A DNA stretch of 62,336 bases from the NCBI GenBank assembly GCA_964640655.1, contig CAZXFT010000018.1:1-62336 (forward strand). The letters are read 5' to 3'. The stretch comes from BJGO01 sp964640655. GTDB lineage: Bacteria > Bacteroidota > Bacteroidia > Chitinophagales > UBA10324. This document shows positions 34,693-42,699 of this stretch, piece after piece (positions within the stretch are counted from its first letter, which is position 1; the number at the start of each line of letters is the position of its first letter). The translations under genes and the position numbers were made by a program. A model generated the notes under the pieces. That model saw only the letters and a program-made list of their open reading frames with translations. It made no database searches and was not told where the DNA came from.

Positions 34693-35529
34693 ATGCGACT
34701 GAGTGTTATTGAAACAGGAACATTTAAACTCGATGGTGGTGCTATGTTTGGTGTGGTACCTAAAAAGATTTGGAATAAGATAAATCCGGCAGATGCAAAC
34801 AACCTTTGTACTTGGGCCATGCGATGTTTACTGGTTGAAACCGGAAACAGACTCATACTAATTGATTGTGGTTTAGGCGATAAGCAGGATGAAAAATTTT
34901 TTAGCCACTACGAACCAACACACGATGTAAATCTTCTTGATTCCATTTCTAAAGCCGGCTATACTCCTGATGAAGTTACTGATGTGTTCTTAACTCACTT
35001 GCACTTCGATCATTGCGGCGGAGCTATAATTCGTGATGGAAATGGCAACTATAAGCCACAGTTTAAAAACGCTACTTACTACAGCCACGAAAAACACTGG
35101 CAATGGGCCGTTCAGCCCAACGCACGCGAGAAGGCTTCTTTTCTGAAAGAAAATATTTTACCTATACAAGAAAGCGGACAGCTGAAGTTGTTGTCGAAAC
35201 CTGAAGATATAGCTCCTGGATTTAATTTCATTGAAGTATTCGGTCATACCGAAGCAATGATGCTACCTGTTATCAGATATCAAGACCATACTATAATTTA
35301 TATGGCTGACTTGCTGCCATCAGCAGGTCATATTCCTATACCTTATGTGATGGCCTACGACGTAAGGCCTCTCATAACCTTACAAGAAAAAACCTCCTTT
35401 TTACAGGAGGCACTTGAAAAGAATTACATTTTGTTTTTTGAACATGATCCTCAAAATCAAGCCTGCAACCTGACACAGAATGAACGAGGTATTAAGCCCT
35501 CTGAAATTATTTCTTTGAGTAATTTATAA
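34693..35529 (+). CDS. MBL-fold metallohydrolase
   Basis: This 278-residue protein has the two-metal motif THLHFDHCGG (His102, His104, Asp106, His107) and later metal ligands His in FGHTEAMM, Asp in MADLLPSAGH and His in FFEHDPQ. The insertions around GVVPKKIWNKINPAD at the N-terminus resemble the AHL-lactonase/glyoxalase II-like group that acts on extracellular or lactone substrates, but no signal peptide is present. The substrate is uncertain. The start is two bases after ribH. Confidence 0.88.
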   Translation: MRLSVIETGTFKLDGGAMFGVVPKKIWNKINPADANNLCTWAMRCLLVETGNRLILIDCGLGDKQDEKFFSHYEPTHDVNLLDSISKAGYTPDEVTDVFLTHLHFDHCGGAIIRDGNGNYKPQFKNATYYSHEKHWQWAVQPNAREKASFLKENILPIQESGQLKLLSKPEDIAPGFNFIEVFGHTEAMMLPVIRYQDHTIIYMADLLPSAGHIPIPYVMAYDVRPLITLQEKTSFLQEALEKNYILFFEHDPQNQACNLTQNERGIKPSEIISLSNL

Positions 35530-35576
35530 TTCATGGTACTTTACTCTATATTTACTCAATTCAAATTTCCTTTCAA

Positions 35577-35975
35577 ATGAGAAGAACCTTATTCAACAGC
35601 TTATATATCATTAGTTTGTTGATACTGCTCCTTCCTGCTTGTCGTAAAACTGCTGGAATAGGCGGTAACAGTACTATTCAAGGAAAGGTTAAAGCTATTT
35701 ATTATGATGTTTTTGGAAATGAATACACTTATTATGCTAGCAAGGTAGATGTGTATATTATATATGGTGATGAAGAATATTTTGGAGATGATGTTGAGAC
35801 CAGTTATGATGGCACCTATGAGTTCAGGTACATGCGTAAAGGTCAATACACCATTTTTGCTTACTCCGATTGTGATACTTGTTTGGGTGATACGCGAGTT
35901 GAAATATTAAAAACTGAAATTACAAATAACAACAGCATTGTTAAACTTGATGACCTGGTGATTGTCAAAAAGTGA
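35577..35975 (+). CDS. Small lipoprotein with a transthyretin-like domain
   Basis: This 132-residue protein has a lipobox LLLPAC (Cys22) after a hydrophobic signal. The mature region shows a beta-sandwich pattern, IQGKVKAIYYDVFG then TSYDGTYEFRYMRKGQYTIFAYSD, close to the carboxypeptidase-regulatory/transthyretin-like fold often seen in Bacteroidota surface lipoproteins. It ends 4 bases before the VTC gene and may be co-transcribed with it. Function unknown. Confidence 0.7.
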   Translation: MRRTLFNSLYIISLLILLLPACRKTAGIGGNSTIQGKVKAIYYDVFGNEYTYYASKVDVYIIYGDEEYFGDDVETSYDGTYEFRYMRKGQYTIFAYSDCDTCLGDTRVEILKTEITNNNSIVKLDDLVIVKK

Positions 35976-35979
35976 TTCC

Positions 35980-36753
35980 ATGAACCCTGACTTTCCTGAT
36001 ACTTTATTAAAACAAATAACTGCGTTCAGTCCCATCTCTTTATCTGAGATGGATAGCGTTAAGTTGATGGATCGATTTGATTTCAAGTTGTTATTTGAGT
36101 TGAATAAGCTTGATCTGATCTTAAAAAAGTTGCAGCCTTATTATCGCGTACTCGAAATCAAATCGAATCGGCTGAGTACATATGACAATGTTTATTACGA
36201 TACACCGGGAAAACAATTTTATTTAGAACATCATAATAAAAAGGCGAATCGCCTCAAGGTACGTTACCGTTCTTATGTGGAGTCCGGCATTACTTTTTTT
36301 GAAGTGAAACAAAAGAACAACAAGGGCAAGACCATAAAGGAACGCATTTCAGTGCCCTCAACACCCGATTCTCTAGGGCAAGATGAAAAGCTGCTGCTTC
36401 ATAATTTCATATCAACTGAATTAATAGAACAGCTGAAACCATCACTAAATAACTCTTTCAAACGCCTAACACTGGTTCATAGAAATTTTAGTGACCGGCT
36501 GACCTTTGATTTATTTACCACATTTAATTTTAACGGTAATAAAGCAGACATCAATCATTTGGTTATAGCAGAATTAAAGCAATCTGCTCATGTACTTGAT
36601 GCATTTAAACGTCAGCTTTTTAAAGACGAAAAAATATATACGATAAGTATCAGTAAGTATATCATTGGCTCACTGATGCTCAACAGTTCGTTAAAACACA
36701 ATAATTTTAAAGACAAAATACTCTTCATTAATAAACACAAACATGTTGCTTGA
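35980..36753 (+). CDS. VTC-domain polyphosphate polymerase-like protein
   Basis: The ATG at 35980 gives 257 residues. The VTC tunnel-fold core shows DRFDFKLLF near 31 (the catalytic Lys/Arg region), YYDTPGKQFYLEHHNKKANRLKVRYRSY with the basic cluster, KQKNNKGKTIKER and, near the end, the motif SKYIIGS with the conserved Lys. Eukaryotic Vtc4 makes polyphosphate from ATP; bacterial relatives are linked to polyphosphate or to unknown cell-surface functions. It overlaps the DUF4956 membrane gene by 11 bases, so the two proteins probably work together. Confidence 0.8.
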   Translation: MNPDFPDTLLKQITAFSPISLSEMDSVKLMDRFDFKLLFELNKLDLILKKLQPYYRVLEIKSNRLSTYDNVYYDTPGKQFYLEHHNKKANRLKVRYRSYVESGITFFEVKQKNNKGKTIKERISVPSTPDSLGQDEKLLLHNFISTELIEQLKPSLNNSFKRLTLVHRNFSDRLTFDLFTTFNFNGNKADINHLVIAELKQSAHVLDAFKRQLFKDEKIYTISISKYIIGSLMLNSSLKHNNFKDKILFINKHKHVA

Positions 36754-37378
36754 TATACCTATGATGCTCAAGGATTATAAAATCTTTGAATCAACAGATT
36801 TTTTTGATTTAGTGCTTCGCTTCTCTTTCAATTTTCTGGTAACCTTCATTATCGTAAGATTGATTTACTATCCACTTCACAAGAACAAAGATTATCTCTT
36901 TACCTACTTCATTTTTAACAGTATCATTTTCATGATATTATATGTGATGACTAATGTGAAAATGGAGTTTGGGGTATCGTTTGGTTTGTTTGCCGTTTTC
37001 TCCATCCTTCGATACCGAACTGAGGACATACCCATTAAGGAGATGGTATACATGTTTATCATTATCGCAGTAGCTCTTGTTAACTCCATGAGTACGAAAA
37101 AAGTAACCATAGCTGAGATACTATTCGCGAATATTATGATCCTCATCATTATCTACACGCTTGAAAATATATGGTTGATGCGCCATGAAAGCAGTAGAGT
37201 AATCGTCTATGAAAAAGTAGAGTTAATTAAACCTGAAAATTATGAATTACTGCTGCAGGATTTAAGAGATCGTACTGGGTTAAATGTTCATCGTGCTGAA
37301 ATCAAGAATACTGATTTTCAATCTGACACAGCGAGATTAACTATTTACTTTTACTTGGATAAACAAGATAAAAAATAA
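36743..37378 (+). CDS. DUF4956 membrane protein
   Basis: This 211-residue protein has four predicted membrane helices (about 25-45, 50-70, 80-100 and 115-135) and a cytosolic C-terminus (about 140-210) rich in beta strands. The conserved GVSFGLFAVFSILRYRTEDI motif near 71-90 is typical of DUF4956. It overlaps the VTC gene by 11 bases; the VTC-DUF4956 pair recurs in bacteria, in other genomes together with CotH-like proteins. The role is unknown, but a polymerase-with-channel arrangement is a reasonable inference. Confidence 0.8.
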   Translation: MLLDIPMMLKDYKIFESTDFFDLVLRFSFNFLVTFIIVRLIYYPLHKNKDYLFTYFIFNSIIFMILYVMTNVKMEFGVSFGLFAVFSILRYRTEDIPIKEMVYMFIIIAVALVNSMSTKKVTIAEILFANIMILIIIYTLENIWLMRHESSRVIVYEKVELIKPENYELLLQDLRDRTGLNVHRAEIKNTDFQSDTARLTIYFYLDKQDKK

Positions 37379-37390
37379 AGTCACTCTGTT

Positions 37391-38110
37391 TTACCAACCC
37401 TCAGCAAGCACATCAGCGATATGCTTGGTTTTTATGGGTAATCTGTTTTTCTTGATGTAACCATCCATGTGCATCAAACAACTAATATCTGTTGAAATAA
37501 TATAATCTGCCTGAGTTTGTAAGGCACTATCCACTTTAGTACGAGCCATTGCAGTTGAAATTGCATCGAACTTCACTGCAAAGGTTCCTCCAAAACCACA
37601 GCAAGTTTCAGCTTCACCCATCTCTACCAACTCGAGTCCCTTAACATTGGACAACAACTTGCGCGGAGCTTCTTTCACTTTGCATTCACGCAAAGCACCA
37701 CAAGCATCATGATAAGTAGCTTTTGCATTAAACGATGCCCCTACATCAGTAACTTTCAATACATTCACCATAAACTCGGTAAACTCATAAATGTTTTTTT
37801 GGAGTTGCTTACATGAGTTGTGTGCTATGCTGTTATCGAATAACTCTGTATAAAAGTTTCTGACAAAGCCAACACAACTACCACTTGGAGCAACTACATA
37901 ATTGAAATCAGAAAAATCGTTGATAAACTTTTCTGCAACAGGTTTTGCTTCATTCCAGAATCCTGCATTGAAAGCTGGTTGACCACAACAAGTCTGATTG
38001 GGATTATAGTGAACAGTACATCCTGCCTTTTCAAGAACTTTAATCATATTGAATCCGGTTTGCGGAAACAATTGATCTACGAAGCAGGGAATGAATAAAT
38101 TAACTTTCAA
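37391..38110 (-). CDS. LutA/YkgE-like Fe-S oxidoreductase
   Basis: This 239-residue protein carries two CCG domains: NQTCCGQPAFNAGF near 59-72 and AETCCGFGGTFAVK near 187-200, each binding an Fe-S cluster, as in LutA of the lactate-utilisation complex. A further Cys (CFVDQLFP) at the N-terminus also belongs to the signature. No lutB or lutC lies here, so it may serve another electron-transfer partner. The start is TTG, since no ATG is in frame nearby. Confidence 0.85.
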   Translation of the reverse strand: MKVNLFIPCFVDQLFPQTGFNMIKVLEKAGCTVHYNPNQTCCGQPAFNAGFWNEAKPVAEKFINDFSDFNYVVAPSGSCVGFVRNFYTELFDNSIAHNSCKQLQKNIYEFTEFMVNVLKVTDVGASFNAKATYHDACGALRECKVKEAPRKLLSNVKGLELVEMGEAETCCGFGGTFAVKFDAISTAMARTKVDSALQTQADYIISTDISCLMHMDGYIKKNRLPIKTKHIADVLAEGW

Positions 38111-38188
38111 CCGTATGATTTAAGCGCGGCTAATTTACTAATAAAGCAATTCGACAACTGATAATCTCTAGTTGCGCTTTTTCCGGTT

Positions 38189-39508
38189 TTATTTCTTCCA
38201 GAATTTGAGTGAATATCGGGTTAGATTCATTAAAATCAATAAACCTATACCGAAGAAAAACATCATACCCAAAGCGGAGTTGCGCATGCTACCTGTAAAT
38301 TCCTCAATTAATCCGTAACTGGCTGTTCCCAAAACGATAGCTAATTTTTCAGTTACATCATAAAAACTGAAATAAGAAGCATGGTCGTCCGTTTCTGGCA
38401 GCATCTTAGAATATGTGCTACGCGATATAGCCTGAATACCCCCCATCACGCAGCCTACCACAAATGCCAGTACATAAAACTGCCAACTCTCTTGTGTGTA
38501 GTAAGCGCCTATGCAAATGCCTATCCACACGATAACGGCAATGATGAGTGTTTTAATATTCCCTATGCGTGATGAGAGAAATGCAAAAAGTTGTGCGCCT
38601 CCAATAGCTACTAGTTGAATGATGAGTACGGTTAAGATAAGCGCTGAGGTTTCCATGTGCAATTCTTTGCTCCCGAATAAAGTGGCTATGTACATGATGG
38701 TTTGTAAACCCATGCTGTAAAAAAAGAAAGAGAGTAAAAATTGTCTTATTACCGGCAAGTGTTTGAGTTGAGAAAAAACTTTCTGCAACTCTCTATATCC
38801 ACCAAAGATATTACCTGAATTTGTTTTGGGTTTAGCATAAGAGGTGCGCAATGCTTCTAACCTTCCCAATCCTGAAAAAGTGATTTGTGCAAATCCAAAC
38901 CACCATAAGCCAACCATAACAAATGCAATGCGTGGGGCCAGACCTACGTCACTGATTCCAAACCATTCCGGTTTTTGGATTAAAAGTAAATTCATGATTA
39001 ATAAAATAACACTACCAACATAGCCGAATGAAAATCCTTTGGCGCTGACTTTATCCTGCAAATGTTCAGATGCTACTTCGGGCAGATAAGCATTATAAAA
39101 CACAAGGCTTCCAGAAAAACCAATGGTAGCAAACATAAATGCACTAAGACCAATCACAACATGCGCGCCATCGAAGAAGAAAAGAGCGACACACGACAAG
39201 GAACCAAAAGCGCAGAAGAATTTTAGAAATGAAAGTTTGTTCCGCCTGAAATCGGCAATGGAAGAAAGTAAGGGTGAGATAAAAGCAACAATTAGGAATG
39301 CTGCGGATAATACATAGGAATATAATGCTGTATTGACATAGGTTCGGCCAAATAATTCAACAGTGTTGCCGTAATCATTTTCGGTTACTGCCTCATAGTA
39401 TATGGGGAAAACTGCTGTTGCAATAGTGAGCGAGTAAACAGAATTAGCCCAATCGTACATGGCCCAGGCACGAATTAACTTTTTACCATCTTTCTGAAAT
39501 GAATTCAT
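38189..39508 (-). CDS. UMF1-family MFS transporter
   Basis: The ATG at 39508 gives 439 residues with about twelve membrane helices. The N-terminus RAWAMYDWANSVYSLTI is the Atg22/UMF1 signature, and GGIQAISRSTYSKMLPETD near 365 is the typical central loop. The family is thought to export amino acids from vacuoles in yeast; bacterial substrates are unknown. It is a single minus-strand gene. Confidence 0.88.
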   Translation of the reverse strand: MNSFQKDGKKLIRAWAMYDWANSVYSLTIATAVFPIYYEAVTENDYGNTVELFGRTYVNTALYSYVLSAAFLIVAFISPLLSSIADFRRNKLSFLKFFCAFGSLSCVALFFFDGAHVVIGLSAFMFATIGFSGSLVFYNAYLPEVASEHLQDKVSAKGFSFGYVGSVILLIMNLLLIQKPEWFGISDVGLAPRIAFVMVGLWWFGFAQITFSGLGRLEALRTSYAKPKTNSGNIFGGYRELQKVFSQLKHLPVIRQFLLSFFFYSMGLQTIMYIATLFGSKELHMETSALILTVLIIQLVAIGGAQLFAFLSSRIGNIKTLIIAVIVWIGICIGAYYTQESWQFYVLAFVVGCVMGGIQAISRSTYSKMLPETDDHASYFSFYDVTEKLAIVLGTASYGLIEEFTGSMRNSALGMMFFFGIGLLILMNLTRYSLKFWKK

Positions 39509-39633
39509 TGGGGCAAGGTATTGAAAAAACTTTAGCCTTGTCTGAATTGCAGTATGCGTTATGAGCGGATTGTTAGTAATCAATACCAAAAAATATGTCT
39601 TAGCTGAATAGTTTTACAAACAAACATCACGAC

Positions 39634-39837
39634 GTGTATATTTTAAAGATTGAAGGCAAGGTAAAAATTCCTGACTATGTGCAGATACGCGATGAGCAGT
39701 TTACGCTGTTGGCCTATTTCCGTGCTGATCGTCCGGAAGGCGCATTAGCTAAGATAGGACTTGCGGAAAAAGAAGAACAATTGAAAAAGATAATAGCCGA
39801 ATTGCCTTACGGTAAAATTCAAAAGTTAGCAGTATAA
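39634..39837 (+). CDS. Small conserved protein upstream of ftsE
   Basis: This 67-residue protein starts with GTG. It has no signal peptide or membrane helix and looks like a compact beta-alpha domain: MYILKIEGKVKIPDYVQI then FTLLAYFRADRPEGAL and a charged helix. It ends three bases before the ftsE start, so both are co-translated. In Bacteroidota small proteins beside ftsE are common but unassigned. No function is recognised. Confidence 0.6.
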   Translation: MYILKIEGKVKIPDYVQIRDEQFTLLAYFRADRPEGALAKIGLAEKEEQLKKIIAELPYGKIQKLAV

Positions 39838-39840
39838 ACC

Positions 39841-40527
39841 ATGGAAGCACCTGTAATCAAAGTTATTAATGCTACTGCCTATCAAGGCGAATCGCTTGTG
39901 GTAAACAATGTTAGTTTTGAAGTAGCCGGTAACGAGTTTGTTTATTTGATTGGGAAAACTGGAAGTGGTAAAAGCAGCATTCTTAAAATGTTATACGGCG
40001 AGATACTGCCTGCTTCGGGTTATGTGGAAGTGGCCGGATACAAACTGAAAGAAATGGAAATGAATAAACTTCCTTTTCTTCGTCGTAAACTGGGAATAGT
40101 GTTTCAGGATTTTCAATTATTAACCGACCGTAGTGTAAACGATAACTTACGTTTTGTATTGAAAGCAACAGGATGGAACGACAAGTCTAAAATAGAGCAT
40201 CGATTGAATGAAGTGCTTGACGCTGTTGGGCTGAGTACTAAGGGTTTTAAAATGCCATATGAATTATCAGGTGGTGAACAACAACGGGTAGTGATAGCTC
40301 GTGCTCTGCTCAACAAACCGGAAATTATTCTTGCTGATGAGCCCACCGGAAATTTAGATCCTGAGACTTCAGATGAAATTTTAAAATTACTCATAGACTT
40401 ATCTCGTCAAAACAGAACAGCAATTCTGATGGCTTCGCATGATTATATGACCATTAAAAAATATCCTGCACGCACATTGCACTGCGAGCAAGGCCGTATT
40501 AGTGAGCAGGTAGCAAATATTGCATAA
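39841..40527 (+). CDS. ftsE: Cell-division ATP-binding protein FtsE
   Basis: This 228-residue ABC ATPase shows Walker A GKTGSGKS (38-45), signature LSGGEQQR near 141, Walker B IILADEPTGNLD near 160 and the switch His in SHDY. The FtsE-type Q-loop FQDFQLL is present. With FtsX it would regulate cell-wall hydrolases at the division septum; ftsX is not adjacent here. The 3' end overlaps the convergent glycosyltransferase gene by 29 bases, which may cause transcript interference. Confidence 0.85.
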   Translation: MEAPVIKVINATAYQGESLVVNNVSFEVAGNEFVYLIGKTGSGKSSILKMLYGEILPASGYVEVAGYKLKEMEMNKLPFLRRKLGIVFQDFQLLTDRSVNDNLRFVLKATGWNDKSKIEHRLNEVLDAVGLSTKGFKMPYELSGGEQQRVVIARALLNKPEIILADEPTGNLDPETSDEILKLLIDLSRQNRTAILMASHDYMTIKKYPARTLHCEQGRISEQVANIA

Positions 40528-41617
40528 GTTTCTCTGCATTAGCTCTGTTTGTAAACTCCTTCTGCAACCACTCTCTTCGAATTTGAATATCGAGAGTAGT
40601 AAATTCCTGATGCATCAGAGTATTTAAGGCTTGCTGCATTTCATCTGCAGTTTCGCATACCGTGCAGAGGCGGTCTAAGCCTGTTTGTTCCACCATTGTT
40701 GGATTAACAACTACAAAGCGTCCATTGAATAAAGCGTTCAGCAACTTGAGCTTGATACCTGTAGATTGAAATGTAGGTAGTATATGTATATGAGCATTGC
40801 GAATTAACTCCAGCATCGTTTGTTGATCAGGGTTGGAGATAAGTTCTATATTCTTATTCGCTTCAACAATTTTTTGCAATGTGGTCGATGGTTGAGAACC
40901 AGCTATAATAACCGGAACATTTAATGTTGCAAATACCCGAGCAGCAAGCCACACAGCAGCCTGATTGTTCTCATTCACCGAAAGATTTCCATGAAACAGA
41001 ACATAATTACCCTTGCCTACCAGCGATTGGACATCTTCATTCGGATGAAAAGCAGGCAGGTAGTACACATGTTCGTAGCGCTTTTGTAATAGCTCATTAT
41101 CGTGAATAGAAATGGGAAGAATAGCATTGGCGTGTTTTAAAATCTTCTCATAATAATTCAGCTTGAGTGACTCGGTGTAGAAATAAAACTTGCGCATGAT
41201 ATTTCGCTCATTGCTGCCAAGAGCTTTGTAATAATCTGCCTCCACATTATGCATACGTACCAATTTGAACCGGTCTTTTAATTCAGCATGACCGAGATAA
41301 TAACAGGTGTGCAGGCCTTCAAATAAAATGGGAGCATCATCGTGCGACAAATTCTTCAGCAACTCCGAAGACTTGCGCGATTTAACGATAAAGGGTGTGA
41401 GACTGGAGAAATCGCGCAAGCTAAAATCACGGTGATAGTAGTGAACTGAATCACATATCTCCAATAACTCAGGCTGTGTTTTACGTCCATATTCGAAGCA
41501 GTGTAATATTATTTTTACGCCCAGAGCATGCAGTGCTCGCAATTTATAATACACGTCTATTACACCACCGTAGTCGGGTGGATAAGGAATATTGAATGAA
41601 ATAACGTGCAGTTGCAT
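40499..41617 (-). CDS. Glycosyltransferase, GT4-like (C-terminal GT-B fold)
   Basis: This 372-residue protein opens VISFNIPYPPDYGGVIDVYY, typical of the N-terminal half of GT-B glycosyltransferases, and its C-terminal half has NYVLFHGNLSVNENNQAA and the nucleotide-sugar site region (HILPTFQSTGIKLKLLNALFNG near 286-307). It should transfer a sugar to a surface glycan. The start overlaps the upstream glycosyltransferase stop by one base (TAATG). Confidence 0.82.
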   Translation of the reverse strand: MQLHVISFNIPYPPDYGGVIDVYYKLRALHALGVKIILHCFEYGRKTQPELLEICDSVHYYHRDFSLRDFSSLTPFIVKSRKSSELLKNLSHDDAPILFEGLHTCYYLGHAELKDRFKLVRMHNVEADYYKALGSNERNIMRKFYFYTESLKLNYYEKILKHANAILPISIHDNELLQKRYEHVYYLPAFHPNEDVQSLVGKGNYVLFHGNLSVNENNQAAVWLAARVFATLNVPVIIAGSQPSTTLQKIVEANKNIELISNPDQQTMLELIRNAHIHILPTFQSTGIKLKLLNALFNGRFVVVNPTMVEQTGLDRLCTVCETADEMQQALNTLMHQEFTTLDIQIRREWLQKEFTNRANAEKLMQYLLPAH

Positions 41618-42699
41618 TAAAGTTTCTTGTAAATATCAACCAGATTTTTTTTCTCAATATCCCAAGTCCATTCCTGAGATGCTACCTTGCAATTTGAGCA
41701 GAGATTCATGTATAATGATTCATCTTCTAATAATTTGTTGATTGAATGTGTAAGTATCTTAGAATCTGTAGAGTCAATGAGAATGGCCACTTCGTGTTGT
41801 TCATTCATTCGTCTGTATTCGGGAAAATTCATGCACACCTGTGGGATGTGCAACTGCACATAATCAAAAAATTTATTAGCTAAAGAGTAGTAATAGTTTT
41901 TACTGTGTTGCTCTAACAGGTTGACCCCTATGTATGCCTTTTTTGATATCTCATCTAGTTCATCAGGATTTAAATATCCGGTGAAAGTTATTTTACCGGA
42001 TACTGCACATTGACCCGCCAATAATTTTAACTGTTCTGTAATATCACCATCTCCGGCAATAATGAGAGATGCATTGATTTCTGGCATAGCACGAATCAGT
42101 GCTTCTAATCCACGTCCTTCATTCACAGCACCTCGATACACGATAATTTTTTCTTTCCTGCTTTCCTGAGTGTTTTTTGAAAGAGGAAAATTCCTGATTA
42201 CTGAGAAAGACGAATCGTATCTGATTTTAAACTCTTCAGCTACCGATTGACTTACTGTATATTTTACGATTGTCTTCCGGGTACAAATAAAGCTTTCAAC
42301 CCGCAACCAAATGCTTCGAACAAATGGCCGGCGAGCCACTTCGGGCACTTCGCTAAATAACTCATGTGCGTCATATAGGCAATGTTTACTTCGAAGTTTT
42401 GCTGAAAAATAACAAGGTAGTATGGTATCCAAGTCAATACCGCACACTACATCGAACTTTTGAAAAATCAAATAGAGAAAAAGACGAACCTGAAGTTCTA
42501 TGTAAAATAATTTTCCTTTATCAAACATGAGTGACAATCTCTTTTGTTTGTAAGGCTGATGCAATAATGGTTTAGAAGAATTTCGTTTGCGACCTACGAG
42601 CGTAACATCAAATCCTTCTTCACTCAGTGTGCTGCAAATACGTTGCATACGCTGATCGTTATTCAAGTCGTTGCTAACGGTAAATAGTAATTTCTTCAT
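41617..42699 (-). CDS. Glycosyltransferase, GT-B fold
   Basis: The ATG at 42699 gives 360 residues and overlaps the recQ stop by four bases (ATGA). The N-terminal half begins KKLLFTVSNDLNNDQRMQRI, and the C-terminal half has VYRGAVNEGRGLEALIRAMP, the donor-binding start, followed by IAGDGD and YIGVNLLEQHSKNYYYSLANKFFDY. It probably uses a nucleotide sugar for glycan or lipid glycosylation. It forms one unit with recQ and the second glycosyltransferase. Confidence 0.82.
   Translation of the reverse strand: MKKLLFTVSNDLNNDQRMQRICSTLSEEGFDVTLVGRKRNSSKPLLHQPYKQKRLSLMFDKGKLFYIELQVRLFLYLIFQKFDVVCGIDLDTILPCYFSAKLRSKHCLYDAHELFSEVPEVARRPFVRSIWLRVESFICTRKTIVKYTVSQSVAEEFKIRYDSSFSVIRNFPLSKNTQESRKEKIIVYRGAVNEGRGLEALIRAMPEINASLIIAGDGDITEQLKLLAGQCAVSGKITFTGYLNPDELDEISKKAYIGVNLLEQHSKNYYYSLANKFFDYVQLHIPQVCMNFPEYRRMNEQHEVAILIDSTDSKILTHSINKLLEDESLYMNLCSNCKVASQEWTWDIEKKNLVDIYKKL

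Noticed and set aside
36743..36763. Possible later start for the DUF4956 gene at the Met-Met further downstream
   Set aside because: The first ATG gives a normal overlap with the VTC gene; the choice does not change the annotation.
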